Below are positions 37,263 to 46,204 of a stretch of DNA of 64,000 nucleotides, one piece after another. Both the position numbers and the translations under genes were made by a program. The stretch's first letter is position 1. Each line of letters opens with the position of its first letter. Origin of the DNA: Bog-756 sp963725275. GTDB lineage: Bacteria; Actinomycetota; Acidimicrobiia; Acidimicrobiales; RAAP-2. Where the stretch lies: positions 186,001-250,000 of the forward strand of contig CAVRXS010000001.1 in assembly GCA_963725275.1 (NCBI GenBank), written 5' to 3'. The notes beneath the pieces were generated by a model, which worked only from the letters and a program-made list of their open reading frames with translations, made no database searches and was not told the origin of the DNA.

Positions 37263-38081
37263 GTGGGAACCATCACGGAGCTCGCGAGACCTGGACGTCG
37301 TGACCGGTCGGGCCACCGGCCGTTCCCCTGGCTGAGCACGGACGCATGGATCATGGTCGCCGCGCTGCTGGCACCCGTCGCCGCGGCCATGGCCCTCATC
37401 CCCTGGCGGAGCCGTTCGGACACCGCCGACAACGCCATGATCCTCGTCGTGGTCATCGTGGCCGTCGCCAGCACCGGACGGAGAGCGGCCGCAGCGGTCT
37501 CGGCCTTGGTCGCCGCGCTCTCCTTCGACTTCTTCCTCACCCGGCCATACCAGTCGTTCCGGATCAGCCGGAACTCGGACCTGGTCACCGAGATCCTCCT
37601 GCTGGTCGTGGGACTCTCCGTCGGTGAGCTGGCTGCCCGCGGAAGGAGGCACCGTGACGCGGCCTCCAACAGCCGCCATCAGGTCGCGCAGCTCCACCGG
37701 ATCACCGAGCTCGCCGCCAGCGGCCGCGATCCGGCCTCGGTCGCCGGCACCGCCGCCGCCGAGCTGCGCACGCTGCTGTCCCTGCGCGGCTGCCGCTTCA
37801 CCCGGCACACCCCCGACGGGCTGACCGCCCGGGTGACGCCCGACGGCGAGGTCGTGGTCGGCACCGAGACCTGGCCCACCGGCACGCTCGGACTGCCCAC
37901 ACGGACGGTCGACCTTCCGGTCCGGGGGGGCGGCTGGGTGTTCGGCCACTTCCTGCTCGACCCCACACCCGGAACGCCGGTCCCACTCGTTGACCTCACG
38001 GTGGCGGTGGCCATCGCAGACCAGGTCGGCGCGGCCATGGCCGCCGAGGAGTACACAGCCGATCGTTCGCACCCGGTCTGA
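37263..38081 (+). CDS. DUF4118 membrane protein (KdpD-like sensor module without kinase)
   Basis: About 272 residues with four hydrophobic segments (IMVAALLAPVAAAMALI, AMILVVVIVAVAST, AAVSALVAALSFDFFL, DLVTEILLLVVGLSV), including SFDFFLTRPYQSFRI, the DUF4118 signature. A GAF-like tail (AELRTLLSLRGCRF, AVAIADQVGAAMA) follows. No histidine kinase domain is present, so it may be a receptor partner or regulator for the kinases nearby. The start is uncertain: GTG 37263 has GGAGGA too close; GTG 37218 is possible. Confidence 0.7.
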   Translation: MGTITELARPGRRDRSGHRPFPWLSTDAWIMVAALLAPVAAAMALIPWRSRSDTADNAMILVVVIVAVASTGRRAAAAVSALVAALSFDFFLTRPYQSFRISRNSDLVTEILLLVVGLSVGELAARGRRHRDAASNSRHQVAQLHRITELAASGRDPASVAGTAAAELRTLLSLRGCRFTRHTPDGLTARVTPDGEVVVGTETWPTGTLGLPTRTVDLPVRGGGWVFGHFLLDPTPGTPVPLVDLTVAVAIADQVGAAMAAEEYTADRSHPV

Positions 38082-38135
38082 ACCGCACGGACGGGCCGGT
38101 CTGCCGGGTGGGGGTAGGCTGCCACGGCTTGTCAG

Positions 38136-39649
38136 GTGCGCCGGGAAGACTGGTCGGCTCTGAGTACTTCGCGTGGAGGCCGCTCGACCGATCCTGAGCT
38201 CACCCCAGTCGTCCCCGTCCAGGTGACCCCTCCGTCGCGTCGCCGACGCAAGCTCCCCGGCTGGCGTGAGGAGGCGCTCCGCACCACCTTCTGGCTGGTT
38301 CCCTGCATCCTCGTGGTCGCCGCGCTGCTGCTCTTCGCCGCGACCTTCGCGGTGGACATCGCCGCCTACCACCACGAGCTCTCCTTGCCGTTCTGGTTCC
38401 GGACCGGATGCGCCGACGCCGGCCGCCAGGTGCTCATCGCCATAGCCGCCGCGGTCATCACGGTGATCGGCGTCGTCTTCTCCATCACCATCCTGGCGTT
38501 GACACTCGCGCGTCCGAGCAGTTCGGTCCGCGCATGATGCGTCACTTCATGCGCGACCTCGGCAATCAGATGACGCTGGGCATCTTCGTCGGCACCTTCG
38601 TGTACCCCGTCGTGACGCTCGGCTGCATCACCACCACCTCGACCGGGGAGTTCGTGCCCCACCTCTCGATCACCGTCTCCGAGGCGCCCCTCCTGGTCGA
38701 TCTCGGCGTCCTGATCTACTTCATCCACCACATCGCAAAGTCGATCCAGCTGCCGGAGGTCATCGCCCAGATCGCCGACGACCTCCAGGCGGCCATCGAC
38801 ACCGAGTACCCGCGAGCCATCGGAGACCCGCCGGCGGACCAGACGGGCCGGACGGACGAGAGCGGCCGGAGCGTCACCGAGGTCGTCGCGCTGCTCGACG
38901 AGCGCGGGGCCACCAGCGGCCACCAGCGGCTACCTGCAGTTCGTCGCGTACGGAGAGCTCGTACGGATCGCCACGCCTCTCGACGCGGTCATCCGGCTCT
39001 CGTATCGTCCGGGACACTTCGTGCTGGCCGGTCGGCCGCTCGCCACCGTCTGGCCCGGTGGTGCGGCACACTGCGCTCGCCAAGGCACACCTGAGCGGGC
39101 CACACCGGACGTTGAGCCAGGACCCTGTTTTCGCCATCGATCAGCTGGTCGAGATCGCCATTCGCGCGCTCTCACCGGCGGTCAACGACACCTTCACCGC
39201 GCTCACCTGCATCGACTGGCTCTCCGCCGGGCTCGGCCAGATCTCCGGTCGGGTGTTCGGCGAAGGCGTCTACCGGGACGAGTTCGGTCGGATCCGTCTG
39301 ATCGAGCTCGATCCGAGCTATCCGCGCATGGTCAACCGTGCATTCGACAAGGTGCGTCAGGCGGGCCGCGGGATGCCGGCGGTCATCATCCGCCTGCTCG
39401 ACTCGGTTACCCACATCGTCGAGTACACGAGGGACGCGACCCAACGGGAGGTCCTGCTCCGCCAGGGGGACATGATCCTGAGGGGTGCCGAACGGCCTGA
39501 GGGGTGCCGAACGGGATGTCGACGAGCCCGAGGACCTGGCCGACATCCGGCGACGGCACCTCGCACTGGTCACCGCTGCGCAGCGGATGCAGCAGGACCG
39601 ATCCGCGGGGGCGGCGGATGCGCGTCGAGCGCAGCAATCGGGAGGGTGA
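38136..39649 (+). CDS. DUF2254 membrane protein, broken by four indels
   Basis: Segments in three frames rebuild one protein: N-terminal membrane helices (LRTTFWLVPCILVVAALLLF, IGVVFSITILALTLA), SEQFGPRMMRHFMRDLGNQ, SGYLQFVAYGELVR, VRHTALAKAHLSG, then FAIDQLVEIAIRALSPAVNDTFTA and ERDVDEPEDLADIRRRHL. The last is reached at TGA 39647-39649. The order matches DUF2254 over its length. Lesions are an extra CG in a GCGCG run near 38507, a perfect 10-bp tandem duplication (38911-38930), an extra G near 39057 and a 19-bp tandem duplication (39477-39514). No substitution stop was seen. The function of the family is unknown; it is a predicted multi-pass membrane protein. Confidence 0.7.
38911..38930. 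repeat. Perfect 10-bp tandem duplication inside DUF2254
   Basis: CACCAGCGGC occurs twice in direct succession. Removing one copy restores ...ATSGYLQFVAYGEL..., the conserved DUF2254 reading, so the duplication is what breaks the frame. Confidence 0.85.
39477..39514. repeat. Perfect 19-bp tandem duplication inside DUF2254
   Basis: CCTGAGGGGTGCCGAACGG is present twice, head to tail. Deleting one unit joins ILRGAER to DVDEPEDLADIRRRH, the expected C-terminus. As it stands the second copy throws the frame. Confidence 0.85.
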
Positions 39650-41074
39650 AGACGAACCGGGCCCCGCCGCCGGGGGTCTCTTCGACCCAGATCCGCTCGC
39701 CGTGTGCTTCGACGAACGCCTTGGCGATGGTGAGCCCGAGGCCGGCGCGCCCCCGGTGTCGAACCGGACGAACCGGTCGAACACCGCGTCCCGCTCGGCG
39801 GGTGGCACGCCCGGGCCCCGGTCGCTGACCGACACGGCCACCCGATCGTCGTGGGTGGCGCCGGCGATCGTGATCGGCATCCCCTGCGGCGCGTGCCGAT
39901 TGGCGTTGTCGAGCAGGTTGGCGAGCACCTGCCCGATGAGCACCGGATCGACCTCGACCGCTGGGAGCGAGTCGGGGATCTCCACCTCGACGGGGTACTC
40001 GCGCAGCGTGGGTCCGCGGCTAGCGACCGCCTCAGCGGCGAGCTCGGAGACGGAGACCCCCTGCCGGTGGAGCTCCAGCGCGCCCGCGTCGAACCGTGTC
40101 ATGTCGAGGAGGCTGTTCACGAGGCGGGTCAACCGGTCGATCTCGAGATCGATCAGCCCGTGGAGCTCCTGCTGATCGGCCGCCGACAGGGACAGCGCGG
40201 GGTCCGAGAGCGTGGACGACGCGACCTTGAGGCTGGCCAGTGGGGTCCGTAGATCGTGTGACACCGCCCCCAACAAGGCATGCCGCAGCCGGTCGACCTC
40301 GTCGAGCAGCTCCGAGCGCAGCGCTTGCTCCCGCAGCTGTGCCCGCTCCAGGGCCAGGGCAGCGTGGTTCGCAAAGGTTCGGATCACCGAATGGTCCTCG
40401 TCGGCCGGTGCGCCCTTCACGACGAGCATGCCCACCGGACGACCGGCGGCAGCGAGGGCCACGGTGCGCATGGCGCCCGGATCCCCCGGCGCCGTGCCCA
40501 GGCTGATCGGCACGCCCGACTGCGGGTCGAGCTGGCGGAGGTCCTCGTCGGTGAGCGCCTCCCCTGATGATGCGGCGACGGAGAGCGCTCCGTCGTGCGG
40601 CACGAGCACGGTCACCCCGAGCACACCGAGCACCGTCGCGACCGCCCGGACGATCGTCTTCAGGAGCTCCTCGACCGACTGGTCCCCCACCAGCAGCTCG
40701 GACAGATCGGAGAGGCGCTGCGCCTCGTTGGTCCGCCGGTCGGCGCGGGCACGGGCGGCCTCGAGGCTGGCGACGACCCTCGAGATGAGCAACATGATCA
40801 CCGCGTACACGACCAGGGCCACCCAGTCCTGGGTGGTCCCGACGGTCACCCGGCCGTACGGGGGGATGAACCCGACGTCGTACACCAGGAACCCGACGAC
40901 GACACTCACCACACCCGCCACGAACCCGCCGGTGATCACGCCGGCCACGACGGGGACCACCAGCACCAGGCCGGCGGTGGCGATGCTCAGATCGGACCGG
41001 AACGGCAGCATCGCGAACCCCAACCCGAGGGCGGTCACCGCCCCGACCGCCGAGCCCAGCAGCGTCCTGTTCAT
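39570..41074 (-). CDS. DUF4118 sensor histidine kinase (KdpD C-terminal type), one-base deletion
   Basis: About 501 residues. Four membrane segments of the DUF4118 module (VVAGVITGGFVAGVVSVVVGF, DWVALVVYAVIMLLI) lead to a GAF-like region, then HisKA with LLGAVSHDLRTPLASLK and HATPase motifs VLANLLDNANRHAPQ and SVSDRGPGVPP. After RFDTGG the frame is lost because a G run (39750-39754 on the plus strand) is one base short; restored, it continues RAGLGLTIAKAFVEAHGERIWVEE, the G2 box, and stops at 39570. It lacks the N-terminal KdpD ATP-binding and Usp domains. Divergent from kdpE, its probable partner. Confidence 0.8.
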
Positions 41075-41281
41075 GGCTTCATCGTCCCCGGTCGTGTCCC
41101 CTGTCCGCGACGCGGAGGAATTGCGAGGAGACCGCGTTGAAAACCTAGCAAGAGGGCGCGTTGCACCGCCCCGATGGGCCTGGGTCGCGAGGGTCCCGGC
41201 TATCCTTTCTGTTCATGTCCATCGCCTCGCGTCTGCGGACGACCTGATTTCCGTGCGCGCCCGGACCGGGGGGTAGCGGCC

Positions 41282-42004
41282 GTGCCGAAGGTCCTGGTCA
41301 TCGATGACGATCCGTCGCTGTTGCGGGCCCTCCGGCTCGGCCTGCAGGCAAGCGGCCACGATGTCGTGACCGCGACCAACGGCGAGCTCGGGATCTCCCA
41401 GACGGCGCGGACATCCCCGGACATCGTGGTCCTCGATCTCGGGCTGCCCGACATCGACGGACAGGCGGTCTGCCGTCGGATCCGGCAGTGGAGCGAGGTG
41501 CCGATCATCATCCTCTCGGCCAACGGAGCCGAAGACCGCAAGGTTGCCGCCCTCGACGGGGGCGCCAACGACTACGTGACGAAGCCGTTCGGCATGGCCG
41601 AGCTCGAGGCGCGGATCCGCGCCGGTGTCCGGCACCGATCGCCCGAGCCGGCCGACTCGGTGCGCCCGGTGCTCACCGTCGGTTCCCTCGAGGTCGACCT
41701 CGTCCATCACGAGGTCCGGCTGGACGGGACCCCGGTGGACCTCACCGCCAAGGAGTTCGAGGTCCTGTCCTATCTCACCCGCCATGCCGGACGGACCTGC
41801 ACCCACCAGATGATCCTGTCCGCCGTCTGGGGTGCGGGCTTCGGACGTGAGGCCCAGTACCTGCACGCCTATGTGCACCGGCTGCGTCAGAAGCTCGAGG
41901 ACCGATCGGGAACCCTGATCCGGACGACGCCGGGTGTCGGCTACAGCCTGCGTGCCGAGGGGGAGGATCCGGAGCGGGTCGGCGAGCGGCAGGCCGCACC
42001 ATGA
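41282..42004 (+). CDS. kdpE: KdpE-like OmpR-family response regulator
   Basis: The 240-residue regulator has the receiver domain VLVIDDDPSLLRAL with phospho-acceptor Asp in VVLDLGLPDIDG and Lys in YVTKPFG, followed by a winged-helix domain (LTAKEFEVLSYLTRHAGR, YLHAYVHRLRQKL, TTPGVGYSLRAE). The similarity is to KdpE. GTG 41282 begins VPKVLVIDDD; the upstream frame is untranslated leader. It sits between a divergent DUF4118 kinase and kdpD, so it could serve both. Confidence 0.85.
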   Translation: MPKVLVIDDDPSLLRALRLGLQASGHDVVTATNGELGISQTARTSPDIVVLDLGLPDIDGQAVCRRIRQWSEVPIIILSANGAEDRKVAALDGGANDYVTKPFGMAELEARIRAGVRHRSPEPADSVRPVLTVGSLEVDLVHHEVRLDGTPVDLTAKEFEVLSYLTRHAGRTCTHQMILSAVWGAGFGREAQYLHAYVHRLRQKLEDRSGTLIRTTPGVGYSLRAEGEDPERVGERQAAP

Positions 42005-42098
42005 GCATCCGTGGTCGACGGACACCGGTAGCCTCTCCCGGACCTGAGCACCGGACCGACCCGGTGCTCACGACGTAGCGGCCGGGAGGCTCGAGCTC

Positions 42099-44816
42099 GT
42101 GGCACGGGGAACACTGCGGTTGTACCTCGGCGCCGCGCCCGGGGTCGGCAAGACGTACGCCATGCTCAACGAAGGATGGCGCCGCAAGGAACGCGGGACC
42201 GATGTGGTCATCGGGTGGGTGCAGGATCACGGCCGGCCCCAGACCGACGCGCAGATCCGCGATCTCGAGATCTTCCCGAGGACCGTGACCGAGTACCGCG
42301 GCCAGACGTTCGAGGAGATGGACCTCGACGGCCTGCTCGCGCGCAAGCCGGAACTGGTGCTCGTCGACGAGCTCGCCCACTCCAACGTCCCCGGGAGCAA
42401 GCACGCCAAGCGGTGGCAGGACGTCGAGGAGCTCCTGGATGCGGGCATCAATGTCATCTCGACGATCAACCTGCAGCACCTCGAGTCGTTGAACGACGTG
42501 GTGGAGCGGATCACCGGGGTCACTCAGCACGAGACCGTTCCGGACCCGGTCGTGCGGGCCGCCGACCAGGTGGAGCTCGTCGACATGGCTCCGGAGGCCC
42601 TCCGCCGCAGACTGGCCCACGGAAACATCTATCCACCCGAACGCATCGACGCGGCGCTGAGCAACTACTTCCGACCGGGAAACCTCACCGCACTCCGCGA
42701 GCTCGCGCTCCTCTGGGTTGCGGACCGTGTCGACGAGGAGCTCAACGACTACCGCGAGCGACACCGCATCGCCGGACCGTGGGAGACCAAGGAGCGCGTG
42801 GTGGTGTCGATGACCGGCTCGCGCGGCAGCGGTGTCCTCATCCGGCGGGCCGCCCGCATGGCGATGCGGATCAAGGCGGAGCTGGTCGGCGTGCACGTGC
42901 ACACCGACGAGAGCCTGACCGGCACGAGTGCCCAGGACCTGGTCCGGAACCGGGTCCTGCTCGAGGACCTCGGAGGGCGGTATGTCGAGGTGGTCGGCGC
43001 CGACGTGGCCCCTGCGCTGGTGCAGGTCGCGCTGGCCGAGAACGCGACCCAGTTGGTGATGGGCGCGACACACCGTGGCCGTGTGCACGACTTCGTCCGC
43101 GGATCGGTCATCAACTCGGTGATCCGGGCGGCCGGGGGATCCCTCGACGTCCACGTCATCGCCACGGCCGCCGAGCTGCAGGACCACGATCCCGACCGCG
43201 CCGACCCGGCACAGCGGGCAGGGAACACGACGCGACGGCCATCCGGCCCGCGCCACCGCAACCGCCTGCTCTCACCCCTGCCGATCCGGCGCCGCCTCGC
43301 GGCGGTGGTCATCGGGGTCATCGGGTTCCCACTCCTCACGATCGTGCTGACCAGCCAACGGACGATCGACAGCCTGGCCACTGCACTCAGCTGCTACCTG
43401 GTGCTGGTGGTGCTCGTCGCGGTGACCGGAGGCGTGTGGCCCGCGCTGCTGGCTGCGATCGCCGGCTTCCTGCTCTCGAACTACTACTTCGCGCCGCCGG
43501 TCCATACCTTCACCATCGCCGACACCCGGGACGTGCTCGCACTTGCGATGTTCCTGATCACCGCCGGGGCAGTCAGCGTGCTCGTCGACCTCGCGACCCG
43601 CAGGACCGCGGCGGCCGTCCAGTCGCGGGCGGACGCCACCATGCTCGCCAGGGTGGCAGGGCGGATGGTGGCTCCCGAGGGCACGCCTCTCGGTGGCCTG
43701 CTCGACGAGCTGATGGTGGCCTTCCGGCTCGACGCTGCCAGCGTGCTGCGGAAGGACGCCGGGAGCGGTACCCCGGAGAGGGTGGACGCAAGCAGCGGGC
43801 CCTGGGCACAGGTGGCCACGGCCGGGACACCGCCGGTGCGCACGCCACAGGACGCGACGCTGGTGCTCCCGCTCACCGAACGCGACGTCCTCGCCCTCAA
43901 GGGACCGGGGCTGACGCCGGAGGACCGGGACATCCTGTCTGCATTCGCCGCCCAGCTGTCGACCGCACTCGAGCGTGATCAGCTCCGTTCCGAGGCGGCA
44001 GCCACGGAGTCGCTGGCGAAGACGAACGAATTCCGCTCGGCCCTGCTGGCCGCGGTGAGCCACGACCTGCGCACCCCGCTCGCGTCGATCCAAGCGGCTG
44101 CCTCGAGCCTCCTCTCCGGCGAGGAGACCGTCGGCCCCGAGGAGACCCGTGACCTCCTGCAGTCCATCGAGGAGGAGTCCGAGCGATTGAACACCCGCGT
44201 CGAACACCTGCTGGACATGAGCCGGCTCCAGACCGGCTCCACCGAGATCCTCCACCAGACCACCGATGTCCGCGCGGTGGTCGACGCCGTCGTCGACGGG
44301 CTCGGCTCGCGACGCGACCGGGTCGGGTTCGACGTCCCCGACGATGTTCCCGCGATCGACACGGACCCCGCACTCCTCGAGCGGGCGATCACCAATCTGG
44401 TCGACAACGCGCTCGTCCACGGTGGAGGAACCCCGGTGCGGATCGAGGTCGGGTCGGTGGCCGGGCAGGTCTACATCCGGGTCGTCGACCGTGGCCCCGG
44501 CATCCCCCGGAGCGATCGGGAGCGCGTCTTCCATCCGATCCAGCACTTCGGCGACCCGGGCCAGCAGATCGGAGTCGGCGTCGGGCTCGGCCTGGCCCGT
44601 GGGTTCGTCGAGGCGGTCGGCGGGGAGCTCGACATCGACGACACGCCGGGAGGCGGATGCACCGTGGTGATCCGCCTCCGCTCGGAAGAGGCCGGGGATC
44701 GGGACGCCGCGCACCCGAACGGTCCGGGCACGGGCGCGTCCGGAACGGATCGTGCCACTGCCACGGGCGAGGGGGTCGCTGCCCCACCGTCCTCGGCGTC
44801 GCTACCGCTGTCGTGA
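42099..44816 (+). CDS. kdpD: KdpD potassium/turgor sensor kinase
   Basis: The 905-residue protein has the full KdpD architecture: an N-terminal ATP-binding domain (YLGAAPGVGKTYAMLNEG, LVLVDELAHSNVPGSKHAKRW split at AHSNVPG), a universal-stress-like domain (about residues 240-365), four DUF4118 membrane helices (about 395-510), a GAF region, HisKA with LLAAVSHDLRTPLASIQ near residue 655 and an HATPase domain ending VVIRLRSEE. GGGAGG-type site at 42084-42089 precedes GTG 42099 by nine bases. KdpD controls the KdpFABC potassium pump elsewhere; no kdpFABC gene is in this window. Its stop overlaps mug by GTGA. Confidence 0.92.
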   Translation: MARGTLRLYLGAAPGVGKTYAMLNEGWRRKERGTDVVIGWVQDHGRPQTDAQIRDLEIFPRTVTEYRGQTFEEMDLDGLLARKPELVLVDELAHSNVPGSKHAKRWQDVEELLDAGINVISTINLQHLESLNDVVERITGVTQHETVPDPVVRAADQVELVDMAPEALRRRLAHGNIYPPERIDAALSNYFRPGNLTALRELALLWVADRVDEELNDYRERHRIAGPWETKERVVVSMTGSRGSGVLIRRAARMAMRIKAELVGVHVHTDESLTGTSAQDLVRNRVLLEDLGGRYVEVVGADVAPALVQVALAENATQLVMGATHRGRVHDFVRGSVINSVIRAAGGSLDVHVIATAAELQDHDPDRADPAQRAGNTTRRPSGPRHRNRLLSPLPIRRRLAAVVIGVIGFPLLTIVLTSQRTIDSLATALSCYLVLVVLVAVTGGVWPALLAAIAGFLLSNYYFAPPVHTFTIADTRDVLALAMFLITAGAVSVLVDLATRRTAAAVQSRADATMLARVAGRMVAPEGTPLGGLLDELMVAFRLDAASVLRKDAGSGTPERVDASSGPWAQVATAGTPPVRTPQDATLVLPLTERDVLALKGPGLTPEDRDILSAFAAQLSTALERDQLRSEAAATESLAKTNEFRSALLAAVSHDLRTPLASIQAAASSLLSGEETVGPEETRDLLQSIEEESERLNTRVEHLLDMSRLQTGSTEILHQTTDVRAVVDAVVDGLGSRRDRVGFDVPDDVPAIDTDPALLERAITNLVDNALVHGGGTPVRIEVGSVAGQVYIRVVDRGPGIPRSDRERVFHPIQHFGDPGQQIGVGVGLGLARGFVEAVGGELDIDDTPGGGCTVVIRLRSEEAGDRDAAHPNGPGTGASGTDRATATGEGVAAPPSSASLPLS

Positions 44817-45562
44817 GCCGAACCGGTGCGGCCACGGGCCCGCCCGACGCGGTCGAGTGCTTCGGGGATGCCCCCGCCACCGCGCTCCCGATCGCGCTCT
44901 GGCGGGTGCAGCGCTCCCGCCCCGTCGGGGCGTCCCTCGATCTGGAGATCACCGGATGGCGGCCGGACGCGCTCGTCGACGTGGTGACCGGGGGCGGCTT
45001 CACCGTGCTCGCGGACTCACTCGTCACGAAGGGCGACACGGTGCGCCTTCGGGTGGTGCGGGAGCGCACCCTGGCCGACACGGTGGGCGAGGGCATGCGC
45101 CTCCTCGTCTGCGGGGTCAACCCCTCGCTGTTCTCGGCCGACGCGGGTGTGGGCTACGCGCGACCCGGCAACCGCTTCTGGCCGGCGGCCCTGGCCGCGG
45201 GCATCGTCCCGGTCGACCGCGACCCGCTCGCCGCGTTCAACGGTGGCATGGGGATGACCGACTTCGTCAAACGCGCGACCCGGACCGCGGCCGAGGTGAC
45301 CCGGGCGGAGTACGCGGCCGGCTTTGCCCGGGTCACCCGCCTGGTCGAGTGGCTGCGGCCCGGCGCCGTGTGCTTCGTGGGACTGTCCGGCTGGAGGGAG
45401 GTCGTGGACCGCAGGGCGGTGGCCGGTGCCCAGGCCGAAGCTGTCGGTGGACGGCCGGCCTATGTGATGCCCTCGACCAGTGGGCTCAACGCCCGCACCC
45501 CGCCGGCCGAGCTGGTCTCCCACCTCGAAGCGGCGTGGGCCCTCGCCGGCGCACCCGGCTGA
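44813..45562 (+). CDS. mug: Mismatch-specific uracil/thymine-DNA glycosylase (Mug/TDG) with extra N-terminal domain
   Basis: The Mug core is unmistakable: MRLLVCGVNPSLFSADAGVG (general base Asn and Ser), YARPGNRFWPAALAAG and, near the end, YVMPSTSGLNARTP. It excises uracil or thymine from G mismatches. About 95 residues precede the core (SLDLEITGWRPDALVDVVTGG and RLRVVRERTLADTVGEG), absent from E. coli Mug and resembling the end of a methyltransferase domain; actinobacterial Mug proteins can carry it. GTG 44813 overlaps the kdpD stop. Confidence 0.85.
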   Translation: MSRTGAATGPPDAVECFGDAPATALPIALWRVQRSRPVGASLDLEITGWRPDALVDVVTGGGFTVLADSLVTKGDTVRLRVVRERTLADTVGEGMRLLVCGVNPSLFSADAGVGYARPGNRFWPAALAAGIVPVDRDPLAAFNGGMGMTDFVKRATRTAAEVTRAEYAAGFARVTRLVEWLRPGAVCFVGLSGWREVVDRRAVAGAQAEAVGGRPAYVMPSTSGLNARTPPAELVSHLEAAWALAGAPG

Positions 45563-45577
45563 AGCGGCGCGTCGCGG

Positions 45578-45895
45578 TCAGGACCGGCCCAGACCGTCGA
45601 CCGCCACGAAGTGCTCCATGACCGGCGGCGACGCGAAGTACGGACTGATGACGGCGCGCCAGGCGGTGAAGGCATCGGACTCGCGGAAGCCGACCACGTG
45701 GTCCTCGAGGGTCTCCCATTCGACGAGCAGCAGGAACTGGTCCGGCGACTCGATGCCGCGGTGGAGCTCGAGCGCCCGGAACCCCGGCGAGGCCGAGATG
45801 ATCAGACGGGCCTCGCGCAACGCCGCCTCGAAGGCTCCCTGCGACCCCGGCCGGATTGAGAAGAGCGCGTGCTCGAGCACCACGGGGCGTGACAC
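45578..45895 (-). CDS. Antibiotic biosynthesis monooxygenase (ABM) domain protein
   Basis: The 105-residue protein is one ferredoxin-like ABM domain: VLEHALFSIRPGSQGAFEAAL, GFRALELHRGIESPDQFLLLVEWETLEDHV and FRESDAFTAWRAVIS. Members act as small oxygenases or heme/flavin-independent detoxifying dimers. GTG 45895 (VSRPVVLEH) was chosen over an in-frame start at 45916. It is convergent with mug. Confidence 0.78.
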   Translation of the reverse strand: MSRPVVLEHALFSIRPGSQGAFEAALREARLIISASPGFRALELHRGIESPDQFLLLVEWETLEDHVVGFRESDAFTAWRAVISPYFASPPVMEHFVAVDGLGRS

Positions 45896-46022
45896 TACCG
45901 GGCGGCCCCTGCACACGGTGCGACGCAGGCGGACCCGGTGGCGCCGATGCGGTCGGGACGGTACTGTGCGAGCAGTCGTGGCGGCTCGTACCGGCGAGCG
46001 GCCGTTGGTCAGAGGTGGGACG

Positions 46023-46190
46023 ATGGACGGGGTCCGCGACGGTCAGGAGTGCCCGAACTGCGGGTCGACGGACGTGCCCCGCCTCATCGTGCGCGGCTCA
46101 GGCGCGGCCACCGACGGGGTGAGCCTGCAGTGCCGGCGCTGCCACCATGAATGGTCGGACGACCGCACGCGCAGCCGACAGGCATCCTGA
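46023..46190 (+). CDS. Zinc-ribbon miniprotein (55 aa)
   Basis: MDGVRDGQECPNCGSTDV... has CPNC at residues 10-13 and CRRC at 37-40, followed by HHEW, a rubredoxin-like zinc ribbon, and a short basic tail. GAGGTGGG precedes the ATG by few bases. Too small for assignment; such proteins are common in Actinobacteria. It lies alone, convergent with the TLP1 gene. Confidence 0.6.
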   Translation: MDGVRDGQECPNCGSTDVPRLIVRGSGAATDGVSLQCRRCHHEWSDDRTRSRQAS

Positions 46191-46204
46191 GCAGGGGATC
46201 CACC

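Noticed and set aside
43272..44714. 480-codon minus-strand frame inside kdpD
   Set aside because: Entirely antisense to KdpD membrane and kinase domains, with no supported start or motif.
46023..46190. Single long gene from 45480 to 46190 on the plus strand
   Set aside because: Only the last 55 codons have a motif (two CxxC pairs) and a ribosome-binding site; the earlier part is antisense to the ABM gene and overlaps mug.
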